A DNA stretch of 64,000 nucleotides from positions 248,001-312,000 of the forward strand of contig CANXME010000095.1 of the NCBI GenBank assembly GCA_948144175.1. Direction: 5' to 3'. The position numbers and the translations under genes are program-made. Source of the DNA: Closterium sp. NIES-65. Its lineage: Eukaryota; Streptophyta; Zygnematophyceae; Desmidiales; Closteriaceae. Positions within the stretch are counted from its first letter, which is position 1; each line of letters begins with the position of its first letter. This document shows positions 41,442 through 51,528 of this stretch, one piece after another. The notes beneath the pieces were generated by a model, which did no database searches, was not told the origin of the DNA, and was given only the letters and a program-made list of their open reading frames with translations.

Positions 41442-41798
41442 TCAGCGGCGTTCGCCAAACTCCGTACGCCAAACGTCGCTCAGACGGGCGAAGCAGCGGG
41501 ACTCGGCGTGACCAAGTGTCCCGCAGGGCTGACCAGTCCGAGCACCAGTGGGAATGACGTATTGACAGCGAGCAGTACTCGGTGACCCTCCACGCTGAGC
41601 GTACCACTCACGAAGCTCTCGAGGCGAAAGGACCACGCGCGGACTACGCTGCCGTTGCATCTGGCCACTACAAGCAGCTCCCGAACTCCTCACACCAGAA
41701 CGACTCCCACTACGGCCACCCCGACAACCCCAAGTAGCGTACCACTCACGAAGCTGCTGGGGCGTTAGGGACTCACGCGGACGTCGCTGGAGCTGCAT
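41442..41798 (-). pseudogene. G: capsid-less Gag with duplicated linker motif and zinc knuckle
   Basis: The first ATG in frame (41798) starts MQLQRRPRESLTPQQLREWYA. About 35 codons later a second, related copy MQRQRSPRVVLSPRELREWYA appears, then a C-X13-C-X4-H-X4-C knuckle. The 200-residue capsid-like domain (DFDAEG..., LRTSD...) of A, B, F and L is absent; upstream is only the leader repeat. The frame is lost near 41450. H has the same architecture. Confidence 0.78.
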
Positions 41799-41829
41799 CT
41801 GGCCACGCCAGTAGCAGCAGTAGTAGTAG

Positions 41830-43050
41830 AAAGAGCAGTAGCAGCAAGAGCAGTAGTAACAGCAGTACGGGCAGGGCAGTGCTCCCAAGTACGGGCAGGG
41901 CAGTGCTCACCAGTGCTGCAGTGGCGGTTGGTCCAGGGGCGGCTCCTGCAGGGGCGGCTGCTCCAGAGGCGGCGGCTGCAGTGGTGGCTGCTCCAGGGGC
42001 GGCTGCTGTAGTGGTGGCTGCTCCAGGGGCAGCTGCTGCAGGGGCGGCTGCTCCAGGGGCGGCTTCTGCAGTGGCAGCTGCTCCAAGGGCGGCTGCTCCA
42101 GGGGCAGCTGCTTGCAGGGGCGGCTTCTCCAGGGGCGGCTGCTGAAGGGGCGGCTGCTCCAGGGGCGGCTGCTGCAGTGGCGGCTGCTCCAGGGGCGGCT
42201 GCTGCAGTGGTGGCTTCCAGGGGTAGCTGCTGCAGTGGCGGCTGCTGCAGGGGCGGCTGCTGCAGTGGCGGCTGCTCCAGCAGTGGCAGTTGGGGTAGGT
42301 CCGGAGGTGGCAGCCGCGGCAGGTCCGGCGGCGGCAGCTGCTGCAGGTCCGGCGGTAGCAGCTGCTGCAGGTCCGGCGGCGGCAACTGCGGCAGGCTCGG
42401 TAGCAGCAGCTGCGGCATGGCACGGTGGCAGCAGCTGCTGCAGAATCGGCGGCGGCAGCTGCTGCAGTGTCGGCTGCGGCAGATGCAGCAGGCTCAGCAG
42501 CAGCAGGTATTGCAGGCACGGCGGCGGCCGCCGCTGCTGCGGGCACGGCGGCGGCCACAGCAGCTGTGGCTTCCGTTGCAGGGACGGCGGCAGCTGCAGC
42601 TGCAGAGACTGCGGCGGCCGCTGCTGGTGGAGAGGCGGCAACGGCAGGCCGTGAAGGGCGGCGTCGGGCCTGGAAGGGCGGCGCGAGGGGCCGCAGAGGG
42701 TGGCGAAGTGCCGTGAGAGGGCGGCACGAGGGGCCGCGGAGGGCAGGGAGGGGCCGTAGTGGGCGTAAGGGGGGGGTGGGGGGGGGCGCACTTGGGGCCG
42801 TAAAGGACGGCGCGAGGGGCCGACGGGCGGCGTAAGGGGCCGTAGGGGGCCGTAAAGGCGGCGCGAGGGGCCGTAAGGGCGGCGCGAGAGGCCGTAAGGG
42901 CGGCGCGAGGGGCCGTGAAAGAGGCCGCTAAGGGCGACGCGAAGGGGCCGTGAGGGGCCGTGGGAGGGCGCGACGGTAGGGAGGGCACATGAGGCGCGAC
43001 TCGGGCAGGCGCGCTCCCCTGAAAGAAAATTTAGATTTGAGTGGTGGGCC
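41830..43050 (-). repeat. G: leader with GGGGCGGCTGCTCCA-type minisatellite
   Basis: 41920-42290: GGGGCGGCTGCTCCAGGGGCGG-type units (15-18 bp, CTG-rich). 42290-42620: CTGCAGGTCCGGCGGCGGCA units. 42650-42970: GGCGCGAGGGGCCGTAAGG units. G-rich on the plus strand, so C-rich in element RNA. Overlapping open frames in several phases are repeat artefacts. Confidence 0.82.
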
Positions 43051-43076
43051 CTAGGAAGCTTCCTAGCTCTATACCA
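43051..43076 (-). promoter_or_regulatory. G: primer-binding site and adjacent palindrome
   Basis: Sense: TGGTATAGAGCTAGG after the LTR. It overlaps the perfect 16-bp palindrome CTAGGAAGCTTCCTAG (43051-43066), at the position where A, B and F have GTTCCC/GGGAAC. GGGCCCACC follows. Confidence 0.8.
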
Positions 43077-43210
43077 TGTGAATGTCGAGAGAAAAATGTA
43101 AGGGACTAGGGAAAAGTGTCGAGAGTACAAGTGTGAACTCTAAGGAAACAAACCCCTTAGTGTCTACCCTACTATAGCCTAAAATGCTATTATAAGATTA
43201 ACATTTGACA
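43077..43210 (-). repeat. 5' LTR of G
   Basis: 134 bp, TGTGAATGTC...ATTTGACA. It shares the TACCC-ACTATAGCCTA core with E and F but is otherwise diverged. The partner 3' LTR is lost. TGGAG follows, with no match at the other end of the composite. Confidence 0.83.
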
Positions 43211-43340
43211 TGGAGGCTGTGATAGCCTACCAGAATCACTCGAGGACCATTTGATGAATATCGTAATAAAAAATTTCAAATGGCTGGCATTATTTAATGT
43301 ATATATTATTTGCGTATTGGAGTATAATTGTGCAATTTCA
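43211..43340. other. 130-bp A+T-rich gap between head-to-head elements G and H
   Basis: Sequence lies between two 5' LTRs that face away from each other. No open frame or repeat seen. It may be one of the few bits of pre-insertion DNA left in the window. Confidence 0.5.
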
Positions 43341-43473
43341 TGTCAAACTTATATGTTGCATGTTGTGTAGGTTGTAGTGGGGTAGCCCATATGGGGTACA
43401 ACCCAACTTGGGGTTAGTACATGTACCCATCTTGCTCCTACTTCATTTCATCCCTGCTCGTTAGTTTCTCACA
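43341..43473 (+). repeat. 5' LTR of H
   Basis: 133 bp, TGTCAAACTT...TTCTCACA, in the opposite orientation to those of A-G. It contains GTAGCCCATATGGGGTAC, the near-palindromic core also found in A. Confidence 0.85.
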
Positions 43474-43542
43474 AGATTTCAGAGCAGTAGGTCCGTAGGA
43501 CCGTTTTGTTTTTCTTGTGTTTTTTTTTTTTTCGGGCCCACC
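43474..43542 (+). promoter_or_regulatory. H: mutated primer-binding site, hairpin and GGGCCCACC motif
   Basis: AGATTTCAGAGC at the PBS position (B has TGGTTTCAGAGC; the first three bases are changed). Then the inverted repeat GGTCC-GTA-GGACC (43490-43502), a T run, and GGGCCCACC (43534-43542). Hairpin position is conserved with a different stem. Confidence 0.76.
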
Positions 43543-43559
43543 ATTAGCTAGTGACCGAC

Positions 43560-44431
43560 TGTGGTTACTGCGCTACCCCACGCCCTGCCCTGCGCTGCAC
43601 AGTCAGCGCACGCCCTGCCCTGCCCTGCCTTGTGTCACACTGCCCGTGCATGCCCTGCCCTGCGTCGCGCTGCCCCGTGCACGCCCTGTCCTGCCCCGCG
43701 TCGCACTGTCCCTCACACGCCCTGCCCTGCCCCGCGTCGCGCTGCCCCGCGCACGCCCTGCCCTGCCCCCCGTTGCATCGCCCCTGCAGCCTGCGCGCCG
43801 CCCCCACAGCTCGCGCGGTGCCTTCTGCAGCCCGCGCGCCGCCCCTGTAGCCCGCGCGCCGCCCGTGCAGCTCGCGTGTCACCCCTACAGCCCGTGCGCA
43901 GCCCCTGCAGCCCAGCGCGCCCCGCTGCCCAGCGCGCCAGCGCGCCCAGCTGCCCAGCGCGCCAGCGCGTCCCATTGCCCAGTGCGCCAGCGCACCCCGC
44001 TGCCCAGCGCACCAGCGCGCTCTGCTGCCCACCACGCCAGCGCGCCCTGCTGCCCAGCGCACCAGCGCGCCCTGCTGCCCAGCGCGCCAGCGCGCCCCGC
44101 TGCCCAGCGCGCCAGCGCGCCCCGCTGCCCAGCGCGCCAGCGCGCCCCGCTGCCCAGCGCGCCCCACTGCCCAGCGTGCCAGCGCGCCCTCGCTGCCCAG
44201 CGCCCAGCGCCAGCCCTAGGTGCCGCCCCTGCCTGGCCGCAGGCTGACCCAACCTGCCCACGCGCCGCCCTACTTGCAGCGTGCCACCCTACTTGCAGCG
44301 CGCCACCCTACTCAAGCCGCGCACCGCTCTTCCCTGGCCGTGCGCTGCCCCAACCTACCCTAGTGTGTGCTCGCCGCCCTGCCTTCCCTCCGTGCTGCCC
44401 TACTGGTCGCGCGCCTCCTTGCTTGCCCGCT
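43560..44431 (+). repeat. H: C-rich minisatellite leader
   Basis: 43590-43780: units of about 30-60 bp built on CGCCCTGCCCTGCC. 43910-44210: about twelve units near 25 bp built on GCGCGCCAGCGCGCCCCGCTGCCCA. One frame is open through the whole leader into Gag, but no ATG precedes it and other phases are open too. Confidence 0.82.
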
Positions 44432-45489
44432 ATGACTTCTCTTCATAAAAGTGGTGGGAGTGGTGGCGGTGGTGGTGACAGCAATGGGAGTGGTGGCGTC
44501 CGTAGTAGGAGTCGCTGCGGAGCTGTTCGGCGGGAAGTTTCTGGCGGTGGCCAGATGCAGCTGCAGCGGCGTCCGCGTGAGACCTCTTCGCCCCAGCAGC
44601 TACGTGAGTGGTACGCTAGTAGGAGTGGTGGCGGCGGCAGTAGTGGCAGTCACTGTGCATCTGTTCACTCGAGAGCTTCTGGCGGTGGCCTGGTGCAGCT
44701 TCCGCGGCGTCCGCGCGAGACCCTTACGCCCCAGCAGCTTCGTGAGTGGTACGCTCAGCGTGGGGCATTTCGGAGTAGTGCTCGCTGCCCATACGTCATT
44801 CGCACATGTGATCGGGCTGGTCAGACTTGCGGGACAGTTGGTCACACACAGTCCCGCTGCTTCTTCTGTCTGAGCGACGCCTGGCGCGCAGAGTTCGACG
44901 ACGCGCCTGAGCTCCCCCGCTGTCAAGAGCTACTTAGGCAGGGTGTAGATATATTTGCCCTAGACTATGACGCTATCCCCACTGCCATGTATGCTTTAAC
45001 TATTGGTACTGAGGGTGACTGTTACCTATGTGTGCCACCCGACCCTGGTATAGAGGCTGCTGCTCTAGGTGTTGGTGAGTCTGCTCTCTCTAGTACTGCG
45101 CCTCCCGAGGCCTTGCACACCTTCACGCGTGACTCAGGTGCTTCCCGCTACTTCTTTCGAGACAGCACCACAGTCACACCACTCGTAGCATTGGTTGCAG
45201 TCTCTCTGGCTGACCGCTCTGGGGCCCCGGTTCTTGCACGTTCCTCCACTATTCTCCCGTGTTCGGCGGTTCCATCTGGCTCACTGTCAGGCCTTCACCT
45301 CCCCTCGTTCTCTACGAACTTGGTGAGTAACGCCGTCCTTCAGGATGCTTGGGTTGATACCTTCACCCCTAGAGGACATCGTGTGGCGATCTGCACGTAT
45401 GCACGGACGGGCCGTCACCTAGCCACGTTCACCCGTCGGCTAGGGTCGAGTCTGTACACACTGACTACTGAGCCTCCTCAGGTAGCTGC
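44432..45489 (+). pseudogene. H: capsid-less Gag, zinc knuckle and protease
   Basis: ATG at 44432 (MTSLHKSGGSGGGGG), no capsid-like domain. Two tandem copies of the linker motif (MQLQRRPRETSSPQQLREWYA and VQLPRRPRETLTPQQLREWYA) follow, then a C-X13-C-X4-H-X4-C knuckle, DYDAIPTAMYALTIGTEGDCYLC, protease FTRDSGASRYFF (catalytic Asp present) and STNLVSNAVLQDAW. The frame is open to the insertion point of I, so this portion is not obviously broken. It resumes at 51526. Confidence 0.83.
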
Positions 45490-45960
45490 TGTTGGTGCAA
45501 CCCTACGGTTTGTACTCCGCTTGTTGTCCGTGTGCGTGCATGCGTGTGTGCATGGAATGGAATGAGTGCATGAAATAAATATATATTTCATGCTTATAAT
45601 AGTGTGTGAATGATGGGTCATGATGTCGACTGTGTGTGTCAAGTGAATAGCGAATTACCGCTAGTCGCGTGTAACGTGGTCATTTTGTGTGTCCCGCGCG
45701 GTTTCTATTGTGTCGTGCGCGGTTTCTATTTTGTCGCTTGTCGAATGTTCAGCGTGTCGCAGGTGTGTGTAGCAGACCCATCAAGAACTCAAGGATGAGT
45801 TTGTGATGAAGAACCCGAGCCCTGGTGTCAACATTCAAGTGATCGCGAAGCTCGCCAAAAAAGGGTACACCTCAAGAAATTGAAGATAGTTACGTTACTT
45901 TGTGTAGTGTAACATTTCACTTGGTGTAGGCCCTAGTGAAGGGTAGTTTCGAGACCCTTG
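45490..45960 (+). repeat. 5' LTR of I, 3'-truncated
   Basis: Matches the first about 470 bp of 50711-51525 and stops at GAGACCCTTG, where it passes into Gag codons (GGACCTGAGGAAAGG). It lacks about 345 bp of LTR, the PBS and the first Gag codons. It includes the small open stretch at about 45780-45883 described for the 3' LTR. Confidence 0.9.
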
Positions 45961-45961
45961 C

Positions 45962-46958
45962 TGGACCTGAGGAAAGGGGTGGCAGAGGTGCTGGTGGTAG
46001 TGGAGAAGCCCAAGCTCAAGGCTAACCCCGTGACTCAGCCATGGCGCCCGTGCAACCAAGTGTTGGCCCATCTAGGGATGAGCCTAGAGTGTTTGGCCCA
46101 GACAAGTTCAACGGTGACAACTTTGCTGAGTGGTCCTTCAGAATGGAGAACGTGTTCGACCACTATGACCTGCTGGAGGTGATGGAAGGAACGGAGAAGC
46201 GCCCCGAGAACGACCCGGAGAAGAGCCCGTGGGTGCGGAAGAGCACACAAGCCAGATCTGTCACATCAAGCCATTCCAGCATGAACCAGAGAAGGGACCA
46301 AAGGCACGGGCTGCTCTCAAGTGTGTACACGCTCCTGCAAGAGCGGCGGTAGCTGTGGTGTTGGAACGGCAAACGACGACGCTACGAATTGAGGAAGATG
46401 AACCCGTGGAAAACGGGGTGCAGAAATTCTTCGACTTGTTGACGCGGCTTGAGGGAGCTGATTTGAACTACAGTGAGCTCCAGAAGAAGACCAAGTTGCT
46501 GGCCCTATTCCCCGAGTCGTGGTCCTCACTCATCATCAACTTGAACCGTGACCTGCCCCGTCTCTCGCTTGAAGACGTGAAGCGCGCAATCCTACAAGAG
46601 GACTTCCGCCGCCGTGAGTTGGTGAGTGCGGATGGCGCTAGGGCAGCAAGCGTTGGCCATGGATATGGCCGAGGGAAGAGGCAGAGGACGAGGGGGAGGA
46701 AGGTTTGGTGGCAGCAACTTCGGCGGAGGCCGCGGGAGTGGCAGTTACGGTAGCGACGACAAGAGCTACGGGCGCGGTCGCGGCCGATTCGATGGCGAGT
46801 GCCATCATTGTCATAAGACCGGATACATGTGGCGCGATTGCTACAAACTCCCTGATGGTTGGACCCCTGCTCAAGACCAAGAGGGTAGAGGAGCAGGTGG
46901 AGGGAGAGGAAGAGACCGTGGAGGCCGTGGCGATCGCGGTGGCGTATTGCAAACATGA
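45962..46958 (+). pseudogene. I: Gag
   Basis: The natural start is lost; the first in-frame ATG is 46041. FGPDKFNGDNFAEWSFRMENVF and YDLLEVMEGTEKRPENDPEK precede a small deletion/frameshift (46230-46260). Then VLERQTTTLRIEEDE, FFDLLTRLEGADLNYSELQKK and LINLNRDLPRLSLEDVK, a second shift, and a Gly/Arg-rich tail with a CCHC knuckle CHHCHKTGYMWRDC. Confidence 0.88.
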
Positions 46959-47076
46959 AGAGCGGAGACAATGACAAGGACCTGAGCGACGATCGGTACC
47001 CGGGTCTATTCTAATTCGTGTCGATGAAGTACCGGCTGGTCCAGAGAAGGATGAAAGCTTTGAGGAGCCAGCAGCT

Positions 47077-48306
47077 GTGGGGAAGGTGACCCTACAACCC
47101 CTGGACTATTGGGTGATCGATAGCGGCGCTACCTACACCATGACACCTCGCGCGGACTTACTCACCGAACTTGAACCGTCACCGGTGAAGCATGTCACAT
47201 CGGCTTTGGGACAGCGAGCAGAGGTGAAAGGCATGGGCAAGGCCATGTTCAAGGGTGCTTATGGGAAGATGGTGGGCCTCAAGAATGTGTTTTGGGTGCC
47301 CAGCCTTGCTGCCAACCTGATTTCCGTGCGGCGATTGGCAAAGGCCGGCATGGACACGAACTCGAAGGGAGCCAAGACTTACACCGCGAGGCTTGGCGAG
47401 CGGATTCTATGGGACCTTCACGAGGATAGGGATGTCTACAACGAGATGTGGCAGATCCATGTGGTCCACATGCCTAAGGAGAGGCAAGTGGCGGCAAGCG
47501 TCAGCACCAAGGGTGAAGCGGTTAGTAGTGGTGATGGCGCGAACGGTCGCGCTAAGGAGAACGAGTCCAAGAAGAGCAATCTTGGAGGGACCAGCAAGCT
47601 CGGTGATCATAACAAGTGTGGTGCATCAGCCAAGGAGCAGCACAAGGGTGAGGAGAACCCCGAGGCAGCAGCGGAGGAGGAGTACGGAGAGATCATGTGG
47701 GGCACTATTGCGAGCGCGGCATTCTCCAATCCGACTTCGGCTACGGGGGAGTGTGATTGGCATACCTTGCATCGGTGCATAGGGCATGTAGCCCTGCCCA
47801 TCTCGCAGCAGCTAGTGAAGAATGAGATGGTTGCTGGCATTCGTGTGAAGGGGGAGCCCGATGAGGTACTTGGCTGCCCGACGTGCATGCAAGCCAAGTT
47901 CACCCGTTTCCCATTCACTAGTTCAGAGGCAACGGCTAAGGCACCACTTGATGAGGTGGTGATGGACGTGGTGGGCCCCCTGAAGCTTGGAGCTGCTGGA
48001 GCTGAGTATTTCCTCACTATTGTGGACGTCTACATCTGTATGACTTGGTTGTACGTGCTGGCCAAGAAGAGCGACGTAGCTGGAACATTGATGACGGATT
48101 GGTTCCCGATGGTGGAGCGGCAACAAGACCGTCCAGTCAAGTCAATCCGCACCGATCGAGGGGGAGAGTTCCTGAGCAAGGAGTTTGGGTTGTGGCTGAA
48201 GAAGAATGGTATTCGGCACCCTCACCATGCCATACTCTGCAATGAACGGCATCGCCGAGCAAGCGAACTGCACAATCACGGAGGCGGCACGCGGGTTGCT
48301 CATTGA
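47077..48306 (+). pseudogene. I: protease and integrase core
   Basis: Protease WVIDSGATYTMTPRADLL, VFWVPSLAANLISVRRL, pre-integrase WHTLHRCIGHVALP, CPTCMQAKFTRFPF, integrase D (VVMDVVGPLKL), YFLTIVDVY and D (IRTDRGGEF). A frameshift at about 48215 just before the QQNG/E motif sends the frame to a stop at 48306. The Glu is found in the next frame (NGIAEQAN). Confidence 0.89.
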
Positions 48307-48960
48307 AGCCGGACTACCCGAATATTTCTGGCCTGATGCGGTGCGGAGCGTGTGTGTGGCCAAGAACAGAGTTTTGACTCATGTGGGAGCAGACAAATGG
48401 GTGCCCTATGTGGAGTGGCTTGGAAGGAAGCCAAAAGTGGATATGCTTCGGGTGTTTGGGTGCATGTGTATGGTGCTCGTGCCTAAGCATCTTCGGCACA
48501 ACAAGCTTGGTGCCAAGGCGGTGTGGGCCGTGCACTTGGGCATGGCTCAAAACAGCAAGGGATGGCTTCTTTGGGACCCATTCACCAAGAAGTTCTTGGT
48601 GAGCAGGGACTGCAAGTTCATGGAGAACTTCATGTACAAGGATTGGAAGGCGGAGAATGAGGCGAAGAGGCGTGCGGTTTGGGGAGGTGAAGAGTTCCGG
48701 TTTGGAGCATATGGAGCTGCCTTTGGAGCTGAGAAGCGGCAGCACCACCACAAGGAAATCCTCCCTTGTGAATGGGAGAGAGGAGGCCAAGGATGCAGAG
48801 GAAGAAGAGGAGGAGGTGCAGCAAGTGAGCGAGCGTGCACCGACACTTCCTTCCCGCACCACGAGTGCTCCACGGATTCGAGCCACACCGCAGCAAAGCC
48901 AAGGCCTTCAAGTCCCTGCAGCTGAGGAGGAAGGAAGGGGGAAGAGGAGAGTTCAACCCC
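48206..48960 (+). pseudogene. I: integrase C-terminal domain
   Basis: Continues in a second frame: NGIAEQANCTITEAARGLL, FWPDAVRSVCV, VDMLRVFGCMCMVLVPKH, AVWAVHLGMAQNSKGWLLWDP and VSRDCKFMEN. A further shift near 48760 leads into the Ser/Pro linker before RT. Confidence 0.85.
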
Positions 48961-50671
48961 CTAACAGGCTGACGTATGATGCGCTGGGGAAGCCGGGCAA
49001 GACAGCCCTGGCCGGAGCGGCAATGATGGTCGGAGATGACGACGAGAGTGACTACGAGGAGTGTGCCTTCGCGTTCTTCTCTCCGGTGGAGATGCCGGGA
49101 GAACCAGCAACTCTCAAGAAAGCCTTGGAGAGTAGTGATGCTGAGGAGTGGAAGAAGGCAATTGAGAGTGAGCTGAAGAGCATCGAGGAGAACGACACGT
49201 TTGAATTGGAGGAGCTACCGGAGGGGCGTAAGGCGATTACATCCAAGTGGCTCTTCAAGATCAAGTCCGACGCCGACGGCAAGATCGACCGTTACAAGTC
49301 TAGGCTAGTGGCCAAGGGGAACCAGCAAAAGGAGGTGGACTTCAAGGAGCTGTTTGCTCCAGTGGTGAAGCCGATGACGCTGCGAAACCTATTCGCGGGA
49401 GCCGCCATCAAAGGTTGGGTGGTGAAGCAGCTAGACATCGTAACGGCGTTCCTCAACGGAATCCTTGAGGAGAAGATTTTTAGGGCACAGCCAGAGGGGT
49501 TCGACGATGGTAGCAGCAGAGTGTGGAAGCTGAAGAAGACCCTCTATGGGCTAAAGCAGGCCCCTAGGCAGTGGTACATGAAGCTGTGTGATGTGTTGGA
49601 GGGGATCGGCTTTACTCCCTCAACGGCCGATCACTCCTTGTTCATGCTTGGCGAGGGGGAGCAGAGGAGCTTTAGTGTGGTGTACGTGGACGACATCCTG
49701 ATCTTCTCACCCTCCTCTGGCCTTGTGAAGGAGGTGATCAAGACAAGTTCAAGTGCAAGTCCCTTGGGGACGTGAACTTCTACCTCGGGCTCCACATCGA
49801 ACGCGACGTGGAGAAGCGGTGCATGCGGGTGCACCAACGGAAGTACTTGGAGGCATTGGCTGCCAACTTTGGCCGGAATAAAGGCCATGTGGCTACACCC
49901 TTTCCCTCTGGGTCCAAGTGTGTGAAGGGACCAGAGGATGAGAGCGTGGGTGAAGAGGAGAGGCGCCGATTTCACTCGTTGGTGGGCAGCCTCATGTATG
50001 CGGCGGCCAGCACACGACCGGATGTCGCGTTTGCTACTGGGCAGCTGGCAAGGGTTGTTCAATGCCCTAATAAGGAGCAGATAGTAGCTGGAATGATGGT
50101 GGCCAAGTATCTTGGCCAAACACCGACCCTTGGGCTGCAATACTCGGTGACGGCGCAAAGGCGCCAAAAGGGCGGGGATGGAGTTGAACCCGGGCGTTTG
50201 TTCCTCACCGCCTACTCGGATGCTTCTTATGCATCAGAACCAGAGGACATGACTAGTGTGGGAGGCTTCATCTGTTGTGTAGGTGGTGGCCCAACTGCTT
50301 GGGAGAGCAAGAAGCAGGTTGATCAAGCATTGAGCTCGGTGGAGTCCGAGTACATGGCACTCTTCCGTCCCGTACGGGAGATTGTGTGGCAGCGCCGTTT
50401 GTTGGCTGAATTGGGGGAAGAGCAGCAAGGACCAACCCCACTATACTGTGATAGCCAGGGTGCCATTGCTCTAGCTAAGAATTTGGTGTTGCATGGCCTC
50501 ACCAAGCACATGAGGGTGAAGTGGCACTGGACGAGGAGCATGGTGGCCGCGGGTGAAGTTGAGTTACGCTATGTGAAGACACCGGGGCAGCCAGCTGACA
50601 TGATGACCAAGAGGCTGGTGGAGCAGCAGCATTGGAAGTGTTGCAAGCTGGCTGGAATGGCTCTGAATTAA
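48961..50671 (+). pseudogene. I: reverse transcriptase-RNase H
   Basis: RT: ALESSDAEEWKKAIESEL, KWLFKIKSDADGKIDRYKSRLVAKG, LDIVTAFLNG, YGLKQAPRQWY and YVDD (about 49685). A short deletion at about 49745 shifts the frame. Then NFYLGLHIERD, LVGSLMYAAASTRPDVAF, RNase H YSDASYAS, LSSVESEYMAL, LYCDSQGA and QPADMMTKRL, ending at TAA 50671. Only one lesion separates two otherwise complete halves. Confidence 0.91.
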
Positions 50672-50700
50672 GAGAGCAAGATCATAAGGCCAACAATCCG

Positions 50701-50710
50701 AGGGGAAGTT
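50701..50710 (+). promoter_or_regulatory. I: polypurine tract
   Basis: AGGGGAAGTT directly before TGTTGGTGCAA of the 3' LTR. Confidence 0.72.
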
Positions 50711-51525
50711 TGTTGGTGCAACCCTACGGTTTGCACTCGGCTTGTTGTCCGTGTGCGTGCATGCGTGTGTGCATGGAATGGAATGAGTGCATGAAATAAA
50801 TATATATTTCATGCTTATAATAGTGTGTGAATGATGGGTCATGATGTGGTGTGTGAATCATCGCTAGTCGCGTGTAACGCGGTCATTTTGTGTGTCCCGC
50901 GCGGTTTCTATTGTGTCGTGCACGGTTTCTATTTTGTCGCTTGTCGAACGTTCGGCGTGTCACAGGTGTGTGCAGCAGACCCATCAAGAACTCAAGGATG
51001 AGTTTGTGATGAAGAACCCAAGCCCTGGTGTCAACATTCAAGTGATCGCAAAGCTTGCCAAAAAAGGGTACACCTCAAGAAATTGAAGATAGTTACGTTA
51101 CTTTGTGTAGTGTAACATTTCACTTGGTGTAGGCCCTAGTGAAGGGTAGTTTCGAGACCCTTTGTGGTTGGGGACAGTGTGGCACTGTTCCAAATCACTG
51201 TACCTCGGCTCTTGGGGTTTGTAGGAGCTGGGAGTCATTCCCAACTTGTAACTCTCCCTAACTCTTCCTATCTTGTGTTCCAAGACTTTAGTGGCTGCCA
51301 TAGTGCCGTTCGTTCAAATCAACGCTGTGTCGTCAATACTTGGTGAAATCGTGCGATCTAAGTTGCCTATTGTAGGAGAGAGTAAGACGCTCCAGATCCA
51401 AGTTGAATCAGGTCATTTAAAGCTGTGACCAGAACGCTATGAACGTTTGAAGCCGCTGTGCAGAAATCCGACTGTGCACTCTATCTTTCGTTTTAGGCAC
51501 ATTGGAGCCTACTGTGACTATAACA
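50711..51525 (+). repeat. 3' LTR of I, with an internal open stretch
   Basis: 815 bp, TGTTGGTGCA...ACTATAACA. Within it (about 50970-51086) a frame reads HQELKDEFVMKNP, then GVNIQVIAKLAKKGYTSRN and TGA. The copy in the 5' LTR differs at three third-codon positions without changing this peptide. The LTR of J lacks this block of about 270 bp. Confidence 0.92.
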
Positions 51526-51528
51526 GCT

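Larger units (their letters stand above)
18478..43210 (-). mobile_element. Composite copia element E/G (E 3' end joined to G 5' end; split by D and F)
   Basis: Outer parts: E 3' LTR at 18478-18610 and G 5' LTR at 43077-43210. E parts are 18478-21994, 29635-31260 and 38857-39756; G runs 39757-43210. The flanks (CGTCT on the left, TGGAG on the right) do not match, and the two LTRs are clearly different, so this is not one insertion. It is a recombinant or deletion product of two neighbours in the same orientation. Confidence 0.82.
45490..51525 (+). mobile_element. Ty1/copia LTR retrotransposon I
   Basis: 6.0-kb plus-strand element inside H, flanked by GCTGC (45485-45489 and 51526-51530). The 3' LTR is 815 bp; the 5' LTR is truncated to about 471 bp by a deletion that also removed the PBS and the gag start. 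Gag to RNase H are present, with several frameshifts. Family shared with J. Confidence 0.93.
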
